A stretch of 64,000 bases of DNA from an uncultured Opitutia bacterium (GTDB lineage: Bacteria; Verrucomicrobiota; Verrucomicrobiia; Opitutales; Opitutaceae). The DNA is taken from positions 1 to 64,000 of the forward strand of contig CAIOAO010000064.1 in assembly GCA_903855985.1 (NCBI GenBank). Direction: 5' to 3'. Numbering within the stretch: the stretch's first letter is position 1; each line of letters opens with the position of its first letter. Made by a program: the position numbers and the translations under genes. Below the pieces are notes generated by a model. The model worked only from the letters and a program-made list of their open reading frames with translations, had not been told where the DNA came from and made no database searches. Shown piece after piece: positions 17,673 to 25,382 of this stretch.

Positions 17673-18678
17673 ACTTCATCGCCGCCGCCCACGGCGCCGC
17701 CGTCAGGTCCACGGCCTGGCCGGATTTGATCGACTCGATTGCCGCCAACACGACCGCCGACGTGCGGCGGGCGGATTGCACCGAAACCGGGGCCGGCCGG
17801 CCTTCGGCGACCGCGGTGATGAAGGGCGCGTCGATCACCGCCGCCCCTTCCTCGGGATGCGCGGGGTGCTCGGTGATCTTCTTGTCCTCGCGCGTCATCA
17901 GCGAGTTGAGCCGGTTGAAGAGGCTGAAGCTTTTCGCGCCGTCCGACTGCTGCAGCGCGAATTTCGACGAGTGCGGCGGCACGCCACAGTCGCCCACGGC
18001 CACCGTGGCCACCGCGCCGTCGGCAAAGGTCAGCGTGATCGAAGCCGTGTCTACGATGTCGCGCGTCGGGTGATGCCGGTTGCCGCCCGCCGCATAGACG
18101 CGCACCGGCGGCGTGGGATGCAGGTGCAGCACCGTGTCCACCATGTGGCAGCCCTGCGACAGGACGTTGCCGCCGCCCTGGATCGGGTCGTTGGCCCAGA
18201 AATCCGACGGCCAGTGGTCGTCGATCACCTGCGCCATCGTGAGCGTGGGCTTCGGCAGGAAGGCCTTGGCTGCCACGACCGCGGGGAAGAACCGCAGCTT
18301 GAATCCCGACGAGGCGATCACGCCCGCCTTCTCGACGGCCGCGACGATCCGGTTGCAGTCGGCGAGCGTCAGCGCGAGGGGCTTCTCGAGGAAGAAATTC
18401 TTGCCCGCCGCCGCGGCCGCCTCGGCCAGCGGGGCGTGCGTATGGTGCTGCGTGCAGATCCAGACGGCGTCGATGTCCGGGTCGGCCCAGATCTTCGCCA
18501 CGTCGCCCGTGGCGTAGCCCGCGCCATACTTCTGTTTGAACTCCTCGGCCCGCGCGGCGGCGATGTCGGCGACCGCGACCAGCTTCACGCCGGGATAGGC
18601 CGAGAGGAACTTGGCGTGCTCGGCGCCGTAGCTGCCGCAGCCGACGATGGCCGCGCGGACGATGCGGGGAGTGCTCAT
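17632..18678 (-). CDS. Gfo/Idh/MocA-family NAD(P)-dependent oxidoreductase with altered C-terminus
   Basis: A 348-residue sugar or inositol dehydrogenase-type protein, started at MSTPRIVRAA (ATG 18678). AIVGCGSYG is the dinucleotide-binding loop, FLEKPLALT near 103 the EKP catalytic motif, and GGNVLSQGCHMVD near 177 the His-Asp region. The normal family ending appears to be around AIESIKSGQAVDL. The last ~13 residues (CPYSPLPWSVVSE) are antisense of the truncated glycosidase, so this gene probably lost its own stop at the same junction. It may still be functional. It lies downstream of the cellulase-like gene. Confidence 0.85.
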   Translation of the reverse strand: MSTPRIVRAAIVGCGSYGAEHAKFLSAYPGVKLVAVADIAAARAEEFKQKYGAGYATGDVAKIWADPDIDAVWICTQHHTHAPLAEAAAAAGKNFFLEKPLALTLADCNRIVAAVEKAGVIASSGFKLRFFPAVVAAKAFLPKPTLTMAQVIDDHWPSDFWANDPIQGGGNVLSQGCHMVDTVLHLHPTPPVRVYAAGGNRHHPTRDIVDTASITLTFADGAVATVAVGDCGVPPHSSKFALQQSDGAKSFSLFNRLNSLMTREDKKITEHPAHPEEGAAVIDAPFITAVAEGRPAPVSVQSARRTSAVVLAAIESIKSGQAVDLTAAPWAAAMKCPYSPLPWSVVSE

Positions 18679-18741
18679 GGGGTCGCGGCGAGCAAACGCC
18701 GGCACCCGGGTGTGAACAAGCTTTTTGGCCGGGTCGAAGGC

Positions 18742-19959
18742 TCAGCCGCGCAGAAAACAGTCCGTCAGCCGGCGGTGCCAGTCTACATCGCGCCAGTTGG
18801 CGAAGTGCGGCTGCAGGTAGTTGTGCGGCGTCCAGCCCCACATGCCCGCGTCCCGCGCGTCGTCCACGCTCCACTCCGCCCATTCCAGCAGCCAGCCCCA
18901 ATCGAGGTCGGGGCTGTCGAAATAATACCACGTGGACCACGCCTCCGTCGTCGTCAGCGGCGCCCCGCGCTCATCCGCCCAGCGGGCGAACTGCGCGAGC
19001 TTCGCCCGCTGGCGCTGGCGCAGCATCGGGGCGATCGCGCCGGCGGTGCGGCGGCAGCGGTCGGAGAACTCCGCGTGCCAGTCGTTGCGCTTGAACAGGT
19101 GCGGCATGAGTTCGCCAAACCGCGTGCGGTCCGACCAGCGCGGGTCGGCGTCGGCGTAGAAATGCACGTCGAGGCAGTCCAGCTCGAGCGGCACGTCGAG
19201 CCAGCGGAGGTCCCCGTGGATCGAAATCGTGAACCGCAGCTCGGGAAACTCCCGCCGCAGCAGCGCCAGCGCGGGATTGAGCTCGGCGGCGATCGCCTGC
19301 GCCTGCGCCGGGGTGAAGGCACCGGTCGCGCCCCAGTCGAGTCCGTGCTCCTTTTTCAGGCGTTCGAGGAATCCCGGGAAGAAGTACGGCACCTCGTTGG
19401 CGAGGTCCACGTACACCAGCCGCTCAAACCCGAAGCGGCGTTTCCACTCCCGCAGCATGACCGCCCACATCTCCGCGCCTTCCAGGTGATTGGCCGGCGT
19501 CCGGAGAACCGGCGGGCCCATCAGCGGGTGGCCGGGCGTGAGGCCAAACCACCACGCGCTGAGCGTGTAGTGCAGCGCCGGTCGCGCCAGCAGCTTCTCC
19601 ATGAACTCGATCAGCCAGCGTCCAGCCGTCGCCGTCACCGCGGTGTTCCAGTCCCACGGCAGGAACGGGGACGCCGGGTCGGGCCAGTGCAGCACCTTGT
19701 CCGGCTGCGTGAGGTCCAGCCACTGGGGCATCGGGTCGAGCCGCACGGTGTTGTAACCCCGCGCCAGCGTCTCATCGAGCACCCGGTCCCAATCCGCGAA
19801 GCTGCCGCCCGGCCCGTGCCGCAGCAGAAACGCCTGGTCCCACATGGCAAACGTCAGCCGCCGCGGCGTGAGCCGCTCGCGGGGATCGAAGCCGCCGGCG
19901 GCAGCGCGCGCGGGGGAAGTTGCGGGGCGGACGGAGGGAACCTGCGCCGGCATGTTCAT
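18742..19959 (-). CDS. Cellulase-like glycoside hydrolase (TIM barrel, clan GH-A type)
   Basis: A 405-residue protein from MNMPAQVPS (ATG 19959); the longer ORF reads through the intergenic repeat and is rejected. YVDLANEVPYFFPG near residue 200 fits the acid/base Glu after strand 4, and LTTTEAWSTWYYFD near 340 fits the nucleophile Glu on strand 7. ARGYNTVRLDPMP near 70 is the early barrel strand. This matches the sugar-binding cellulase-like family related to GH5. There is no signal peptide. The Gfo/Idh gene follows 63 bases downstream, so the two are probably an operon. Confidence 0.75.
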   Translation of the reverse strand: MNMPAQVPSVRPATSPARAAAGGFDPRERLTPRRLTFAMWDQAFLLRHGPGGSFADWDRVLDETLARGYNTVRLDPMPQWLDLTQPDKVLHWPDPASPFLPWDWNTAVTATAGRWLIEFMEKLLARPALHYTLSAWWFGLTPGHPLMGPPVLRTPANHLEGAEMWAVMLREWKRRFGFERLVYVDLANEVPYFFPGFLERLKKEHGLDWGATGAFTPAQAQAIAAELNPALALLRREFPELRFTISIHGDLRWLDVPLELDCLDVHFYADADPRWSDRTRFGELMPHLFKRNDWHAEFSDRCRRTAGAIAPMLRQRQRAKLAQFARWADERGAPLTTTEAWSTWYYFDSPDLDWGWLLEWAEWSVDDARDAGMWGWTPHNYLQPHFANWRDVDWHRRLTDCFLRG

Positions 19960-20027
19960 GGGATAGGCCCGTCTCCTACCGCGGGATCGCCGGCCCGTCG
20001 AGGACAAGCACAAATCCAAGCCGGCAG

Positions 20028-20119
20028 ATTTGAAGGGGGAAGCCAGGAAACCAGGAACGAGGCCAAGGCATCGGGCCCCCCGTTCGAACTCCTGGTTTTC
20101 TGGCTTCCCCTTAAAAAAT
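20028..20119. repeat. GCCAGGAAACCAGGA palindrome, copy 1
   Basis: The left arm is TTTGAAGGGGGAAGCCAGG plus AAACCAGGAA, and the right arm is TCCTGGTTTTCTGGCTTCCC plus CTTAAAAAAT. The arms are 30 bases and the loop 32 bases. Each arm holds two tandem CCAGGAAA units. It sits in the divergent gap between the cellulase-like and GH106-like genes; a further CTCCGCG-rich quasi-repeat follows it to about 20165. Confidence 0.9.
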
Positions 20120-20248
20120 CCGTGGATCGATCTCTGCGTCCTCCGCGCCCTCCGCGTTTCAAGCTCCGGCTTCACCCTTGAACTTTCACCCGCGCCGCCC
20201 CGTTTTCCATTCCCTCCGCGCCGCCGCGTGTCGTAGCGTCCGCCCTTC

Positions 20249-22681
20249 TTGAAAAACCCGACCGACCTCGCCCCGCGTTACTACACGTTCTGGTCCATCA
20301 ACGGCGACCTCGACCAGGCCCGGCTGCAAAAGCAGCTCGCGGACTTCCGCGACGCCGGCCTGCACGGCGTGGTGTTTCACCCGCGCTTCTACCCGGGCAA
20401 CCCGCCCTACATGAGCCCGAAGTATCTCGCCGAGGTCGACGCCTGCATCCTCCACGCTAAAAAACTCGGGCTGCGTTTCTGGCTCTACGACGAGAACGGC
20501 TGGCCGAGCGGCACCGGCGACGGCCAAGTGCTGGCCAAATACCCCGACAGCAACGCGTGGCGGCTCGACCTCACTCCGTCGGCCGAGGCCGGTTCGATCG
20601 GGTCGTTCACCTCCGCCGGGCTCAACCACCTCACCCCCGGCGCCGGCTCCACTCCGCTGACGTGGCACCTCACGCCGAAAAAAATCAACTACGTCGACTC
20701 GCTCAACCCCAAGGTCCTCGGCCACTTCCTCGAGCTGATCCACGAGCGCTACCGCGCCGGGCTGAGCCCGGAGGCGTTTGCCTACGTCGAGGCGTTCTTC
20801 GCCGATGAACCCGAGTCGGGCATCATCAAGGATCCGTTTCCCGTCACCGCCGGCATCCCGTGGTCGCCCGTCATGCCCGCGCGCCTGCAGGAAAAGTTCG
20901 GCGCCAACTACGCGGAAAAACTGCCCCTCCTCTTTACCCGGGGCCCGGGTTACCAGGAGGTTCGCACGGTCTACTGGGAACTCGTTACCGACGTGCTGAT
21001 CGACGGCTTTTTCGCGCCGTACCTCGCGTGGTGCGAAAAAAACGGGAAGCAGTTCATCGGCCATGTGAAGGGCGAGGAACACCCGCTCTTCCAGCTGCCG
21101 ATGGTCGGCTCGCTGCACCGGATCTTCCGCCACCTGAGCATCCCCGGCATCGATTCGCTCGAGCGCTACCCCGCGCTGGATTTTTATCCGCGCCAGGCCG
21201 CCGCCGCATCGCGCCAGTTCGCCAACGGCCGCAGCATGGTCGAGTGCTTCGGCGGCGCCGGCTGGGGCGCGTCCCCCGAGGACCTCGAGCGCTACCTGCT
21301 CTGGCTCGGCCGCAACGGTATCACCGACTTCGTTTTCCATCTCAGCCAGTACCGCCTCGACACCCCCGCGCTCACCGACTGGCCGCCGTCCGAACCGCTG
21401 CACCTCAGCTGGCGCGAGGCGTTCCCAGAAATGCTAGCGCGCGTGTCGCGCGAGCTCACCACCAAGCCGCCGGTCGTGCCCGACACGCTGGTCGTCGCGC
21501 CGTATCGCGGCCTCATGACCGAGTACGAACCGTGGGAACTCTTCCAGACCAACCAGCATGTCGCCACGACCTTTCCCGACACGCCCGCGAGCCGGATGAA
21601 CACCGCCTTCCTCGCCAGCCTCGAGAAACTCAAAGCAGCCGGCATCCCCTACGACCTCACCGACGAGCGCACCCTCGAGACCGATGGTGTCCTGGAAAAC
21701 GGCCGGGTGCGCCTCGGCCAGGCCACGTACGCCCACCTTGTCGTGGATCCGGCCGCGATCGTGCGAGGTGCGGCGGCGGTCTGGCGCACCGTCCCGCCCT
21801 CTCCACCTCTGACCGGGGTAAGGGAGGATAGCGCACCCTATGGTCGCACCGAACTTCCCCTCGCCTGGACCATCCCCGCGCTCCCCGAAAACGCGTGGCT
21901 GATCGAGCCGGTTAAAATTGCGGCCAAGGAGTATACCGCGACCTTCACCACCGCCTTCGGTCCCGCCAACCCGGCCGGCCTGCACCTGCATTTCGCCGAC
22001 GACCTCGTGGACGCCAGCCTCGACGGCCAGCCGCTGAAACTGACCGTCGGCTACGACGGCGCCCTCGCCACGCCGCCCGCGCTCGGCCGCGGCGAGCACA
22101 CGCTGCATTTCCGCACCGTGCGCGAGTTTCCGGCCAAGCCCTATCTCTGGCTCAAGGGTCCGTTCACGCTGCAGAGCCGCACGCCCTACGTGACCGGCCC
22201 GAATCACACCCTTCGCACCGCCGGCCCGTTCACCGCGGGCGTCGAGGCCGTGTCCGCCGCCGGCGAGCTCACCGCCGCCGGCTTCCCATTCCTGAACCAG
22301 CCGCTCGTCGCCGAGAGCACATTCATGCTCGCCGCGCCCGCCAGCACATTGCGTTTCACCGGTACACTGGGCGATGCGGCCCGCGTGGCCGTTGACGGCC
22401 AGCCCGCCGGCTGGACCTGGGGTCCGGACTGGTCACTCACCCTGCCCCAGCCGCTCGCCGCCGGCCCGCACCGGCTTCGCCTCGAACTCGTGCCGAGCAC
22501 CTTCAACATTTTTGGCCCGCACCATTACTACAACGGCGACTGGCACGTGGTCAGCCCGGGGCAGATCGTTGGCGATAAAAACTTCGCCGACCTGCCCGAC
22601 GCGCCCAACCACACGCTCATCCCCGAGTGGCATTTCAAGCCGCTGCAGCTGCCGAGCGCGCTGCAGAGCAGCGCCAAGTAA
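20249..22681 (+). CDS. GH106-like glycosyl hydrolase
   Basis: An 810-residue protein. The start must be TTG 20249: an in-frame TAG lies at 20234 and the conserved region begins six codons later. RYYTFWSINGDLD and FWLYDENGWPSGTGDGQV near 82 are the hallmarks of GH106 (alpha-L-rhamnosidase-type) enzymes with an N-terminal TIM barrel. AFFADEPESG near 188 is a likely catalytic acid. The C-terminal ~250 residues form beta-sandwich modules with a galactose-binding look. There is no signal peptide. Rhamnosidase activity is suggested by family only. The gene is flanked on both sides by palindromic repeats. Confidence 0.75.
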   Translation: MKNPTDLAPRYYTFWSINGDLDQARLQKQLADFRDAGLHGVVFHPRFYPGNPPYMSPKYLAEVDACILHAKKLGLRFWLYDENGWPSGTGDGQVLAKYPDSNAWRLDLTPSAEAGSIGSFTSAGLNHLTPGAGSTPLTWHLTPKKINYVDSLNPKVLGHFLELIHERYRAGLSPEAFAYVEAFFADEPESGIIKDPFPVTAGIPWSPVMPARLQEKFGANYAEKLPLLFTRGPGYQEVRTVYWELVTDVLIDGFFAPYLAWCEKNGKQFIGHVKGEEHPLFQLPMVGSLHRIFRHLSIPGIDSLERYPALDFYPRQAAAASRQFANGRSMVECFGGAGWGASPEDLERYLLWLGRNGITDFVFHLSQYRLDTPALTDWPPSEPLHLSWREAFPEMLARVSRELTTKPPVVPDTLVVAPYRGLMTEYEPWELFQTNQHVATTFPDTPASRMNTAFLASLEKLKAAGIPYDLTDERTLETDGVLENGRVRLGQATYAHLVVDPAAIVRGAAAVWRTVPPSPPLTGVREDSAPYGRTELPLAWTIPALPENAWLIEPVKIAAKEYTATFTTAFGPANPAGLHLHFADDLVDASLDGQPLKLTVGYDGALATPPALGRGEHTLHFRTVREFPAKPYLWLKGPFTLQSRTPYVTGPNHTLRTAGPFTAGVEAVSAAGELTAAGFPFLNQPLVAESTFMLAAPASTLRFTGTLGDAARVAVDGQPAGWTWGPDWSLTLPQPLAAGPHRLRLELVPSTFNIFGPHHYYNGDWHVVSPGQIVGDKNFADLPDAPNHTLIPEWHFKPLQLPSALQSSAK

Positions 22682-22750
22682 CAGGATCCAAGTACCAAGG
22701 GGCCGACCGCCTCGGACGAATCCTGTTACTTGGTACCTGTCTCTTGCCCC
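22676..22750. repeat. Inverted repeat of AAGTACCAAG / AAGTAACAGG units
   Basis: AAGTAACAGGATCC and AAGTACCAAG on the left pair with ATCCTGTTACTT and GGTACCTGTCTCTTG on the right (12-base perfect core). The left arm overlaps the stop codon of the GH106-like gene, and the right arm overlaps the end of the convergent TPR gene. It may double as a bidirectional terminator. Confidence 0.75.
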
Positions 22751-23559
22751 TTCGCCCCAACGGAGCGCTGCACCTCCGCCAGCCGCTCCTTGACGATGTA
22801 GTCCCGCAGGTCGCGCGGGTTCTCCTTCAGGAACGTCCGGTAAAACTGCGCCGCCTGCGGCCGGTTGCCGGTCAGGCGCGAAAGCTCGGCAATCTGCACC
22901 AGCACTTCCGCGCGCGCGGTCCAGTCGAGCCGGCCGAGCCGCTCCGCTTCGAGCAGGTGCGGCAGCGCGCCCGCCGGGGCCAGCCGGTAGAAAAACACCG
23001 CATCGGCGATCGCGTAATGCACATCACTCCGGGCGGAGGGCGTGTGGGCGTGGGCCAGCAGTTTCTCCGCCTCGCCCAGCCGGGCCGCCGGCGTCCACGC
23101 GGGGTTGAGCTCGTAGATTTCCAGCAGGGCCAGCCGGCCAAGCGCGGACTGGGCCCACACCGAGTTTTCATCCATGGCCAGCAACCGGCGGAACTGCCGG
23201 GCCGCTTCGGCGGCATCGGGGATCGCCAGGTGATGCTGGGCGATGCGGCCGAGGAAAAACCGCGCGCCCTGCGCGGAATCGTCCGTGCCGCTGTCGGCCA
23301 GCGCGGTGAACAGGGCGCGGGCTTCCGCGATCTGCACCGGGGTCACAGGCTGCCGGTCCAGCAGCGCGACCCCGCGGCCGAACCGCGCCTCCCGCGCCAC
23401 GGCGGGATTCGCGTCGGACAGGTGGCGGTCAAACACCTCCAGGGCCTGCCGGGCGCGGAAATTCGTCAGTGACTGCCAGCCCGGGGCGAGCTCATCGGCC
23501 GCCGCCCGCGCCGGCGCGACCAGGACCAATCCGACCAGCAGTGCGAGCACGGTTCTCAT
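22726..23559 (-). CDS. Exported TPR-like protein, partner of the solute-binding protein
   Basis: A 277-residue protein from MRTVLALLVGLVLVAPARAA, a clear Sec signal peptide. The mature part is all-helical, with degenerate TPR units (LALLEIYELNPAW, YAIADAVFFYRLAPAGALPH, RPQAAQFYRTFLKENP). It overlaps the solute-binding protein gene by four bases (ATGA), so translation is probably coupled. It is a likely periplasmic scaffold for that transporter component; no enzymatic motif is seen. The last codons lie within the AAGTACC repeat. Confidence 0.75.
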   Translation of the reverse strand: MRTVLALLVGLVLVAPARAAADELAPGWQSLTNFRARQALEVFDRHLSDANPAVAREARFGRGVALLDRQPVTPVQIAEARALFTALADSGTDDSAQGARFFLGRIAQHHLAIPDAAEAARQFRRLLAMDENSVWAQSALGRLALLEIYELNPAWTPAARLGEAEKLLAHAHTPSARSDVHYAIADAVFFYRLAPAGALPHLLEAERLGRLDWTARAEVLVQIAELSRLTGNRPQAAQFYRTFLKENPRDLRDYIVKERLAEVQRSVGAKGQETGTK

Positions 23560-25118
23560 GGGTGCGCCAGGACCGCGCGGGCCTGGTAAAGGTTGATTTC
23601 GTTCGCGAGCGTCACCAGCGGGAGCACTTCCGGCCGCCGGCCCGCCGGCGCCAGCTCCGCCCGGGCGGCCGCGGCGGCATCCTCGCGGCGGATGTTGTTC
23701 AGCCCGGAGATCACATCGCGCCGGAAACCGTCCCGCACGATCGCCGCCATCCCGTTGGTCAATGCCGAGCTGAAGACCGCGACCTGGCCATCGGGACTCC
23801 ATAGGGTATAAAGGACACTCAGGACCAGGTTCTGGGTCTCCATGTGGCTGCTGGGCCCGAGAAAATTGCCGTACCAGCTGTAACCCTCGGCCTGGAGCTG
23901 GAACTGGGCGGAAAACTCCGACGGCTTCACCCCCACGACGATCGGCAGCCAGTTGCTCACGTTGGTGAAGATCGTGCTGCCCTCCTGGCTGCTCATGAAC
24001 CGCAGGAAATCCAGCGCCTCGGCCCGGTGCGGCGTCGACCGGTTCAGGTAAAACGGCATGCCCGTGAGGACCTGACCCTCGCTGAACGGGCCCTTGGCAA
24101 ACCGGCCGTAGACCGGGTCGTTTTCCCGCGCGGTGGGATAACGAAAGGCGCCGAGTTCGAAGGGACACAGCTGTTGCAGGCTCGTCGCCTCCCAGCTCGG
24201 CGCGACGACCATCACGGCGCGTCCGCTGACAAAGTCCGTCAGTGCGGTGTCGCGCTCGCGCTGCAGGAAGCCCGGCGTGCACACCTCGCTGAATTCCTTC
24301 AACGCCTGGAAGCCGGCGAGCAACTCGGGCTCCTGATAGTTCCATTCGCCCTTCAGATACGCCCGGCCGAGGTCGTCCGGCTCCAGTTTCAGCCGGTGCC
24401 GGAAATCCATCCGCCCCGCCAGCTGCGTGGCCATGTCGTTCACGATCTCGGCGGTGAGGGTGATGTGGGTCGTGCGCGAGCACGCCAGCGGGGCCAGGTT
24501 CAAGTGGTTCGCCTTCGCGTAATCCTGGATCCGGCGGCAAATCGCCAGGAATTCCCGGTACGTGCGCGGCGGGGCGTCGCGGCCCGTGATGGATTTGAGC
24601 AGCGCCCGGTTGTAGACGATCCGCTGCATGCCCGTCGTCATGGACACCCCATAATACTGGCCGAGCGTCTGCACGTAGTTGTCCGGGCTGCTCATGCCGT
24701 CAATGAATGTGTCGCGCCATGGCACGCCCTCGAGCGGCGTCCCGCGATTGTAGGGGTTCGGCTGCATCACCTCCGCGCTGATGGGTGAGAAGTTCCGCGC
24801 GGTGTCCGGCCACGGCCAGGAATACTCCGCGATGTCCGGCCCCGACCCGCCCACCAGCTGGGTCTGGATCCAGGGCAGATACACCCGGTCGGGCGCGGCG
24901 ATCTGGATGACGTGGATCCGGGGGTTCAGCTCCTCATACCGGCGGATGATTGCATTCATCGCGTCCCGCACGCCGCCCTCGAGCTGCCACTGCGAGATCC
25001 GGAGGGTAACCCGGTCCGAGATCACTTCCTCCGCCGAGCGCCGCGCAATGAGATAGGCGGAGGCCAGATAGGCCACGCCCAGCAAGGCGAAGCCGATTTT
25101 GTTGCCGGTTAATCTCAT
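23556..25118 (-). CDS. ABC transporter family-1 extracellular solute-binding protein, membrane-anchored
   Basis: A 520-residue protein from MRLTGNKIGF (ATG 25118). One N-terminal membrane segment (IGFALLGVAYLASAYLIA) lacks a lipobox, so it is anchored by an uncleaved helix. The body follows the sugar-binding pattern: ISQWQLEGGVRDAMNAIIRR, then GSGPDIAEYSWP near 105, TYREFLAICRRI near 195 and ALDFLRFMSSQEG near 375. No permease or ATPase genes are adjacent, which is unusual. It may serve a transporter encoded elsewhere or act as a sensor subunit. Co-translated with the TPR gene. Confidence 0.85.
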   Translation of the reverse strand: MRLTGNKIGFALLGVAYLASAYLIARRSAEEVISDRVTLRISQWQLEGGVRDAMNAIIRRYEELNPRIHVIQIAAPDRVYLPWIQTQLVGGSGPDIAEYSWPWPDTARNFSPISAEVMQPNPYNRGTPLEGVPWRDTFIDGMSSPDNYVQTLGQYYGVSMTTGMQRIVYNRALLKSITGRDAPPRTYREFLAICRRIQDYAKANHLNLAPLACSRTTHITLTAEIVNDMATQLAGRMDFRHRLKLEPDDLGRAYLKGEWNYQEPELLAGFQALKEFSEVCTPGFLQRERDTALTDFVSGRAVMVVAPSWEATSLQQLCPFELGAFRYPTARENDPVYGRFAKGPFSEGQVLTGMPFYLNRSTPHRAEALDFLRFMSSQEGSTIFTNVSNWLPIVVGVKPSEFSAQFQLQAEGYSWYGNFLGPSSHMETQNLVLSVLYTLWSPDGQVAVFSSALTNGMAAIVRDGFRRDVISGLNNIRREDAAAAARAELAPAGRRPEVLPLVTLANEINLYQARAVLAHP

Positions 25119-25191
25119 GAGGGCCCGGGCGATGTAGACTATCGCCGCGCATTCGCCAAGCGGTTTGCCTTGGGGAACCCACGAACACGAA

Positions 25192-25322
25192 ATTTTTAAG
25201 GGGAAGCCAGGAAACCAGGAATCCAATCCGAGGCCTCAGCACCAGAAAGGCTTGGTTCGGTTCCTGGTTTCCTGCCTGCCCGCCGTAGCCTTGGCGAAGG
25301 CGGGGCTTCCCACTTAAAAAAT
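25192..25322. repeat. GCCAGGAAACCAGGA palindrome, copy 2, with nested insertion
   Basis: The left arm ATTTTTAAGGGGAAGCCAGG plus AAACCAGGAAT is intact. The right arm TTCCTGGTTTCCTG...GCTTCCCACTTAAAAAAT is split at 25275-25304 by a 30-base block that is itself a hairpin (CCCGCC...GGCGGG). The insertion begins with CCTG, repeating the four bases before it. It lies in the divergent gap between the solute-binding protein and the pentulose kinase. Confidence 0.9.
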
Positions 25323-25382
25323 ACGCCCCTCCCGGCTTGCGACCCGCGCCTCCGGGGCAAAATCTGCCTTCACCCCTCACCC

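Noticed and set aside
19960-20175. N-terminal extension of the cellulase-like protein
   Set aside because: It translates the intergenic palindrome; the FKGKPENQEF residues come from the repeat.
17776-20181. 801-residue plus-strand ORF
   Set aside because: Antisense to the Gfo/Idh and cellulase-like genes; low-complexity Arg-rich translation.
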